From assembly GCF_000373985.1 (NCBI RefSeq), contig NZ_KB892990.1:22887-69314 (forward strand): a stretch of 46,428 nt of DNA, written 5' to 3'. The translations under genes and the position numbers were made by a program. This DNA comes from Desulfobacter curvatus DSM 3379. GTDB lineage: Bacteria > Desulfobacterota > Desulfobacteria > Desulfobacterales > Desulfobacteraceae. This document shows positions 41,769 to 46,428 of the stretch, one piece after another. Numbering within the stretch: position 1 is the first letter of the stretch; every line of letters begins with the position of its first letter. The notes under the pieces were generated by a model. It worked only from the letters and a program-made list of their open reading frames with translations. It made no database searches and was not told where the DNA came from.

Positions 41769-43838
41769 TTAAAAGCGATATGTTGCACCGATTCCTAAAA
41801 ATCTTCCTTCGCCGTAGGTTAAAACAGTCCCTGTCATCATATTATTGGCAGCTGTTAAATAACTTTCATCGATAATATTGTTGGCATAAGCATAAATATC
41901 CCAACCATCGAAGAGATATCCTATTTTTATATCCGCTGTGGTATATGAACTTTCTTGATATGTATTTGTATCATTAAAATACATTTTCCCTTGATTTTTG
42001 ATATCAAATCTACCGTAGATCCCATTATCGTTAGAATATGACACGCCTAAATTAGCCGTATGTGAAGGGGTCCTCTCTATCTTATTGTTTTTCAGATCAG
42101 TTCCGCTTGCATTTGTGTATTCATCATATTTTGCTTCGATAAGCCCGAAAGAACCATCAATGCGCCAATTATCATTTATTGTATATCTCAGTTCCAATTC
42201 TATTCCTTGGGAATAAGCTTCTGCCGCATTTGATGTATGTGTGACACCTGTTGCCTCATCATGACTGTAAACATGCAAATCTTTAATATCCATGTAAAAA
42301 ACAGCTGCTGAAAGATATAGATGATTATCCAGTAAATCTCCTCGTATTCCTAACTCATAGTTGATTGACTCTTGGGCATCAAACTTATTTTGTTTTACCG
42401 TACCGCTACTTGCAGCATAATTATATCCGCCTGCAAGATACCCTTTTGTGACACTAAAATAGGAGTTCAGATCATTATTTATCTTATATGAAAGAGCGAT
42501 TTTGGGTAAAAAAGCATCCCAGGTATTATCCTCATCCAAGGTATAACGGGGATCTCCTGTAGTGCCTGCGGGCAGGTAATAATTTTTTGCATCAATATCT
42601 TTTTTAATCCTTTGATATCTTCCACCTAAAGTTATTTCATAATCCTCTAAAAAGGGGATAACGACTTGCCCAAACGCAGCTAAGGTATCACTTTTGATTT
42701 CAGAAATTGCATCAGAATCTGTATCAGAAAGTCTGGTCGCAACTATAATGTCATCTTTTTGGTTTTCATAATATATCCCCGTAACCCATCTTAACCCATC
42801 ACCATTATTGGAAAGTCTAAACTCCTGGGCAATATTTTTTGATTCCATCTCCATGAAATAAGATAGGCCATCATATGAACTATCATCAGAATGATCGTAA
42901 TCATAGTATTGGTTAATTTCTGTTTTTTTATGTGTTGTTAAAGAGGAAAATCTCAAATCTTTAAAATCATAATCCATATGAAGTGCCTGGGCATCAGACT
43001 TGTTCTCTGAATAGGTATCTTCATCATAGGATACATCTTTAAAATCATCTCTTTCATAGCTATTGATATCTGAACCAAAAGGTACTATTCCACCCTCTTC
43101 GCCGTATTTTGTATCACTCTCTTTAGACGCATTGAATTTTATACTTAGATCTTCAGTTGGATTATATTTTAACTGGATATTGGCAAGATAATTCTCTTTT
43201 TCATTTGCATCCTCTTTTTGACCGGGATAGTGGTTTGTCGCAGAGCCGTCACTTTGGGAATATACGCCGTTTAGTCCGAAAAAAAGTTTATTATCAATCA
43301 CCGGGGCACTAATATCAAAAGCTGTTTCTCCATAATTATCCGTACCGTATTCTGCGGAAACACTTCCCTCCACGGTATTTGAAGGTTCTTTTGTAACAAT
43401 ATTAATAACCCCACCCATGGAGTCTTTTCCGTAAATTGTCCCTTGAGGCCCCCTTAGAACCTCTACTCTTAAAATATTTGATATGGTTTTATTAAAAGCC
43501 CACCTATGACTATAGGGAATTCCATCTACATAGATCACCATGGGGCTAGCATTGGTAAACGTAGAGCTATTTAAACCTCTAAAATTTATTGCTGAAGTTG
43601 AGATAAGATTTGGAATATATTTTATTAAATCGCTGACATCCTTTATCCCTCTTTCCTCAATCTCAACATCCGTCATAACCGTAATACTTTGGGGAACATC
43701 TTTAATATCTTCTTCCATTTTATTTGCCGTTACCGTTACGCTATCTACATCTAAAGTTTGCGTATCTTGCGCATAAAGAAGATTTCCCAAAAGTAAGGAT
43801 GTAACGATAGATAAACTTATCGTTTTCAGTTTATTCAT
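41769..43838 (-). CDS. TonB-dependent outer-membrane receptor, AT-rich, likely acquired
   Basis: A 689-residue receptor. A signal peptide (ISLSIVTSLLLGNLLYAQ) is followed by the plug DSVTVTANKMEEDIKDVPQS, AINFRGLNSSTFTNASPMVI, LRVEVLRGPQGTIYGKDSMG and VINIVTKEP, and the barrel ends in LGIGATYRF. It is paralogous to the receptor at 23986-26127 over its whole length, but its DNA is much richer in A/T, with many TTA, ATA and AAA codons unlike the flanking genes. The sequence style resembles Campylobacterota (for example Sulfurospirillum) receptors, suggesting transfer. It heads an operon with the ABC ATPase and the permease/M1 fusion, whose composition is that of the host. Confidence 0.93.
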   Translation of the reverse strand: MNKLKTISLSIVTSLLLGNLLYAQDTQTLDVDSVTVTANKMEEDIKDVPQSITVMTDVEIEERGIKDVSDLIKYIPNLISTSAINFRGLNSSTFTNASPMVIYVDGIPYSHRWAFNKTISNILRVEVLRGPQGTIYGKDSMGGVINIVTKEPSNTVEGSVSAEYGTDNYGETAFDISAPVIDNKLFFGLNGVYSQSDGSATNHYPGQKEDANEKENYLANIQLKYNPTEDLSIKFNASKESDTKYGEEGGIVPFGSDINSYERDDFKDVSYDEDTYSENKSDAQALHMDYDFKDLRFSSLTTHKKTEINQYYDYDHSDDSSYDGLSYFMEMESKNIAQEFRLSNNGDGLRWVTGIYYENQKDDIIVATRLSDTDSDAISEIKSDTLAAFGQVVIPFLEDYEITLGGRYQRIKKDIDAKNYYLPAGTTGDPRYTLDEDNTWDAFLPKIALSYKINNDLNSYFSVTKGYLAGGYNYAASSGTVKQNKFDAQESINYELGIRGDLLDNHLYLSAAVFYMDIKDLHVYSHDEATGVTHTSNAAEAYSQGIELELRYTINDNWRIDGSFGLIEAKYDEYTNASGTDLKNNKIERTPSHTANLGVSYSNDNGIYGRFDIKNQGKMYFNDTNTYQESSYTTADIKIGYLFDGWDIYAYANNIIDESYLTAANNMMTGTVLTYGEGRFLGIGATYRF

Positions 43839-43873
43839 AGCCTTGCCTTTTTTAGTTATATTTTAATTTTTTG

Positions 43874-43893
43874 TAGTATCGTATTATCCGACC
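43874..43893 (-). promoter_or_regulatory. Candidate operator upstream of the AT-rich receptor
   Basis: On the minus strand GGTCGGATAATACGATACTA lies about 36 bases before the receptor start. Nearly the same sequence (GGTCTGATAATACTATT) is found upstream of the ZinT-like gene. The GATAAT core recalls half of a Fur-type site, but assignment to Fur or Zur is a guess. Confidence 0.35.
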
Positions 43894-43947
43894 TTTTCCG
43901 TCATGCTTCATCATCATTTTATAGTTTAGTTCCGGGGACTTATTCGT

Positions 43948-44589
43948 TTATTGTCTTTCCAACGGCGGCAGCGTTGTTGCCCGCAACTTTGCTTTTTTGG
44001 TCATCTGCGCCATAATTTTGGCTTCATCGGTTGTTGCCGGCTGATAAACGGTGGGCCACCACGATTTCACCGAAGGGTCCGTCGCCAGGAAATCAAAATT
44101 TTCATTGCCATACCTGAGATGGGCATGCCTTAAAGAATCCTTGCCCCCCCCGTGAAACGGGAGAAAAAGAAAATATTTAAATCCGGCCTGGATCATCTCT
44201 TTTGAATCGGTTTTAAAAATATGCCAGGTGATGTCATATTTCTCCCATTTTGTACTGAGACTGCCGACATGGACGTAATCCCCGGTAATTTTGTCGTCGA
44301 TGATGATCGTGTTTTCATCCACAACGTTCAGGGATTTAAATTTCAGGGACATCTTTCCGTAAATAAAGTCTGTTACCATTTTTTTTGTATACCCCTTGGG
44401 TGCAAATTCCGTCACTTTTTCAAAAAACCTTTCTCCGGCGTCACTGTCGTAAAGTTTGGCATTGGGCACACTTAGGCCTTTCCATGCCGTAAGATCGGAG
44501 ATGTTTGCCTTTTCCTTATCTGCGGCAAATACTGTGCTGGAAAAAATAGATACAATCAAAAATAGGGTAATGGTCAGTTTCTTTCTCAT
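43948..44589 (-). CDS. ZinT-like periplasmic metal-binding protein
   Basis: A 213-residue exported protein. A signal peptide (LTITLFLIVSIFSSTVFA) leads to a lipocalin-like domain with the ZinT pattern: SDLTAWKGLSVPNAKLYD, GYTKKMVTDFIYGKM, YDITWHIFKTDSKE, then the metal-binding stretch SLRHAHLRYGNENF (HxH) and the ending WWPTVYQPATTDEAKIMAQ, equivalent to NWPTYYP near the end of E. coli ZinT. ZinT binds Zn2+ (and Cd2+) in the periplasm under zinc limitation and hands it to ZnuA. Here it sits between a receptor operon and an RND pump and shares a candidate operator with the receptor. The family call is by motif alignment from memory. Confidence 0.65.
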   Translation of the reverse strand: MRKKLTITLFLIVSIFSSTVFAADKEKANISDLTAWKGLSVPNAKLYDSDAGERFFEKVTEFAPKGYTKKMVTDFIYGKMSLKFKSLNVVDENTIIIDDKITGDYVHVGSLSTKWEKYDITWHIFKTDSKEMIQAGFKYFLFLPFHGGGKDSLRHAHLRYGNENFDFLATDPSVKSWWPTVYQPATTDEAKIMAQMTKKAKLRATTLPPLERQ

Positions 44590-44653
44590 TTTACTTTTCC
44601 TCTAAGGATAAATTAAAAAAATACATGCATACTTTTAAACTAAACGCGGCAAT

Positions 44654-44667
44654 AGTATTATCAGACC
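44654..44667 (-). promoter_or_regulatory. Candidate operator upstream of the ZinT-like gene
   Basis: Minus-strand GGTCTGATAATACT lies about 65 bases before the ZinT-like start, embedded in an imperfect GCGG...CCGC hairpin. It matches the element at 43874-43893. Confidence 0.35.
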
Positions 44668-44716
44668 GCAGTAAAAGGAGACTAATGGTTGGCGAAGAGA
44701 TTTTAATGGTAGACGA

Positions 44717-44742
44717 ACTTTTGATATATAAACATCAAAAGT
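44717..44742. terminator. Perfect hairpin downstream of the RND gene
   Basis: ACTTTTGAT and ATCAAAAGT form a perfect 9-base stem with an 8-base loop, about 50 bases after the RND stop on the minus strand. No long T-run follows, so it may be a weak terminator or an operator of the ZinT-like gene. Confidence 0.4.
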
Positions 44743-44793
44743 ATTACCATACCGATCAAGTGAGCGACAAAATTTGCGGTTTTCAGTGGGGCA

Positions 44794-46428
44794 CTAGTTA
44801 AAAAGGCCTTTGATGTCTTCTAATATCAAATGAAGACAAGGCACAAGCCCCAGGGTAATCAGCGTGGCAAAAAAAAGACCGAACCCAAGGGAGATGGCCA
44901 TGGGGATAAGAAATTGGGCCTGCCACGACGTTTCCATGATGATCGGGGCAAGCCCGCCGCAGGTGGTTAATGTGGTCAAAATGATGGGCCTGAACCGCTG
45001 TATCCCGGCGGCCGTGACTGCGTCCTTCACAGGCATGCCCCCGCGCACCAGCCGGTTGGAAAAATCAATGAGCACCAACGCGTCATTGATCACCACGCCT
45101 GCCATGGCCACAATGCCGAACAGACTCAGAATGGACAGGGAATGCCCCATGAGAATATGGCCGGCCACGGCCCCGATCACGCCAAATGGAATGCACAGCA
45201 TAATGATCAAGGGCTGAAAATAACTTTTAAAGGGAATGGCCAGCAAGGCAAATATACAAAATAACGCCAGAAGCAAGCCTTTGAACAGCGCAGACATACT
45301 CTCCTTGATATCCGCTTGTTTACCTTTGAAATCGTAGGACAGGCCCGGATACCGGCCCACAAGGGAGGGCAGGATCTCCTGCTTCATATCTCGGAGGATA
45401 TTTTCGGCCATGGACTGGGGGGTCACATTGGCCGCGACCTTAATTTCCCGCCGGCCGTCGCTCCGGCGGATCTGGGTATAGGCCCTTCCCTCGATAATTT
45501 TAACGGCATCCCTGAGCATGATTTCGCCGTTTGGGGCATTGATCACATAATTTTCAAATGAAGTCTCACAAATGCGCTCGTCCCCTGCCAGCCGCACCCT
45601 TACCGTGACTTCGTTTCTTCCCCGCTGATGTTTCACCGCCTCAATCCCCTGGTACGCATGCCGGATTTTGTCGGCAATGGTTCTCGGGGTAAGTCCCATG
45701 CGATAGCCCGCAGGGGTCAGGGTAATATCGAACTGCCGTTTTCCCTGGGCAGATCCGTCATCAATGTCCGAAACCATTGAATACTCAGCCAGACGCTGGG
45801 CAAGGTCTTCGCCTGCCCGGTTCAAAACATCCACATCCCGGTGGCTTAAGCTGATGGTCAGCCCTTTTCCGGAACCGGGACCGGTCTGGTCGGCCGCAAA
45901 GGCAATGGTCTCAACGCCGGCCACCAGACCGGTTTTTTCCCGCCAGATCCGGGTAACCTCGGAGGTGGACATCGGGCGCATCTCGGGATCAGTCAAAAAA
46001 AGCCTCGCCTGGATATGATTCTCACTGACCAGGGAAGAGATCCCTGTTGACAAGTTTTGTTTGCCGTTTTCATCCACGGTCTTTTGGGCCGATGCCGCCA
46101 AGCGGTTTTCTACTTCACGCACCTTGCTTTCAGGCGTGCCGTACGGCAGATAGATCTCACAAAAAGCGAAATCGGATTCAACTTTTGGAAACAGGATCAT
46201 GCCCATTTTCCCGGACTTCACATATCCGAATGTAATCAGCAACATCGCAAGCCCTAGGGCAAAGACCGTATACCGCCAGGAAAGCAGCACAGGCAGAATT
46301 GAGCCATACCCGGATTTGACAACGGTTTCAAATTTTTCAGAGAACCTTGCCTGCCAGGCTTCAAGAATATTCAAGGGAAAAAACAAGGGACGCCCGGCAT
46401 GGCTTAAGTGGGCCGGCAGGATAAACAG
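44794..46428 (-). CDS. RND efflux pump permease, AcrB/HAE1-like (N-terminal half outside window)
   Basis: The C-terminal 544 residues of an inner-membrane RND pump; the frame is open through the window edge (FILPAHLSHAGRP), so the true start lies to the right. It shows the loop before TM7, TM7 (YTVFALGLAMLLITFGYV), the PC1/PC2-like periplasmic part (FPKVESDFAFCEIYLPYGTPE), the docking domain (QFDITLTPAGYRMGLTP) and the final helices (IPFKSYFQPLIIMLCIPFGV, GIVAMAGVVINDALVLIDF, RPIILTTLTTCGGLAP). Such pumps work with a periplasmic adaptor and an outer-membrane channel, probably encoded beyond the edge. Whether it exports drugs, metals or metallophores cannot be judged. Confidence 0.9.
   Translation of the reverse strand: MFILPAHLSHAGRPLFFPLNILEAWQARFSEKFETVVKSGYGSILPVLLSWRYTVFALGLAMLLITFGYVKSGKMGMILFPKVESDFAFCEIYLPYGTPESKVREVENRLAASAQKTVDENGKQNLSTGISSLVSENHIQARLFLTDPEMRPMSTSEVTRIWREKTGLVAGVETIAFAADQTGPGSGKGLTISLSHRDVDVLNRAGEDLAQRLAEYSMVSDIDDGSAQGKRQFDITLTPAGYRMGLTPRTIADKIRHAYQGIEAVKHQRGRNEVTVRVRLAGDERICETSFENYVINAPNGEIMLRDAVKIIEGRAYTQIRRSDGRREIKVAANVTPQSMAENILRDMKQEILPSLVGRYPGLSYDFKGKQADIKESMSALFKGLLLALFCIFALLAIPFKSYFQPLIIMLCIPFGVIGAVAGHILMGHSLSILSLFGIVAMAGVVINDALVLIDFSNRLVRGGMPVKDAVTAAGIQRFRPIILTTLTTCGGLAPIIMETSWQAQFLIPMAISLGFGLFFATLITLGLVPCLHLILEDIKGLFN

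Noticed and set aside
1..46428. tRNA or rRNA genes
   Set aside because: The gaps were read for cloverleaf and conserved rRNA words; nothing convincing was found, including near the integrase.

Overview
The window looks like a stretch of chromosome from a Gram-negative anaerobe of the Desulfobacterota (Desulfobacter/Desulfobacula type). This is an inference from gene content: ferredoxin, radical SAM enzymes, NhaD, an EfpL-type factor, three TonB receptors and outer-membrane proteins. No rRNA or tRNA gene is visible to anchor the taxonomy. Gene density is high and most genes sit in short, tightly spaced or overlapping operons.

Left accessory region (1-7.9 kb). On the minus strand a three-gene recombinase module (zinc-ribbon protein, winged-helix-like protein, tyrosine recombinase cut by the window edge) runs off the left end. 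Next to it, on the plus strand, are a SEC-C/TPR protein, an AbiGi-family protein, a TIR/deoxyribosyltransferase-like protein with TPR repeats, and an AT-rich pair made of a 53-residue peptide gene and a radical SAM/SPASM maturase. The pair has the layout of an uncharacterised RiPP system. A minus-strand orphan gene closes the region.

Housekeeping core (8-19.8 kb). This holds NhaD antiporter, hotdog thioesterase, gamma-carbonic-anhydrase-like protein, a dihydrolipoamide-dehydrogenase-like flavoprotein overlapping a DHH phosphoesterase (PPX1/prune type), EfpL, a DUF2058 protein, a HAD phosphatase, a small 2[4Fe-4S] ferredoxin, argininosuccinate synthase, a radical SAM protein of the COG0731 type and a variant HD-GYP protein.

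Metal/envelope island (20-46.4 kb). A heterodimeric YbtPQ/IrtAB-like ABC transporter, three TonB-dependent receptors, an Slp lipoprotein, an AraC/PchR-like regulator, and a five-gene operon (LolA-like protein, DUF1302 barrel, MMPL/RND protein, small exported protein, DUF4198 protein) are followed by an LCM-type methyltransferase. Then come an ABC ATPase with a 1198-residue permease carrying a catalytically dead M1-peptidase domain, a ZinT-like metal-binding protein and an RND pump. Three transcription units share one promoter design: a TCCCGATCCGGG direct repeat with 21-bp period followed 22 bp later by a conserved TGTTA(G/T)G block. This suggests co-regulation, perhaps by the AraC-type protein in the middle of the island. 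No siderophore biosynthesis gene is present, so the island looks like uptake of a metal complex made elsewhere in the genome or by other organisms.

A dispersed palindromic repeat (two 87-bp direct copies flanking one TonB receptor, two diverged inverted copies elsewhere) and short 3' ends of lost genes beside two of the shared promoters suggest that the island was assembled by insertion and replacement. The TonB receptor at 41.8-43.8 kb is much more AT-rich than its neighbours and looks recently acquired.
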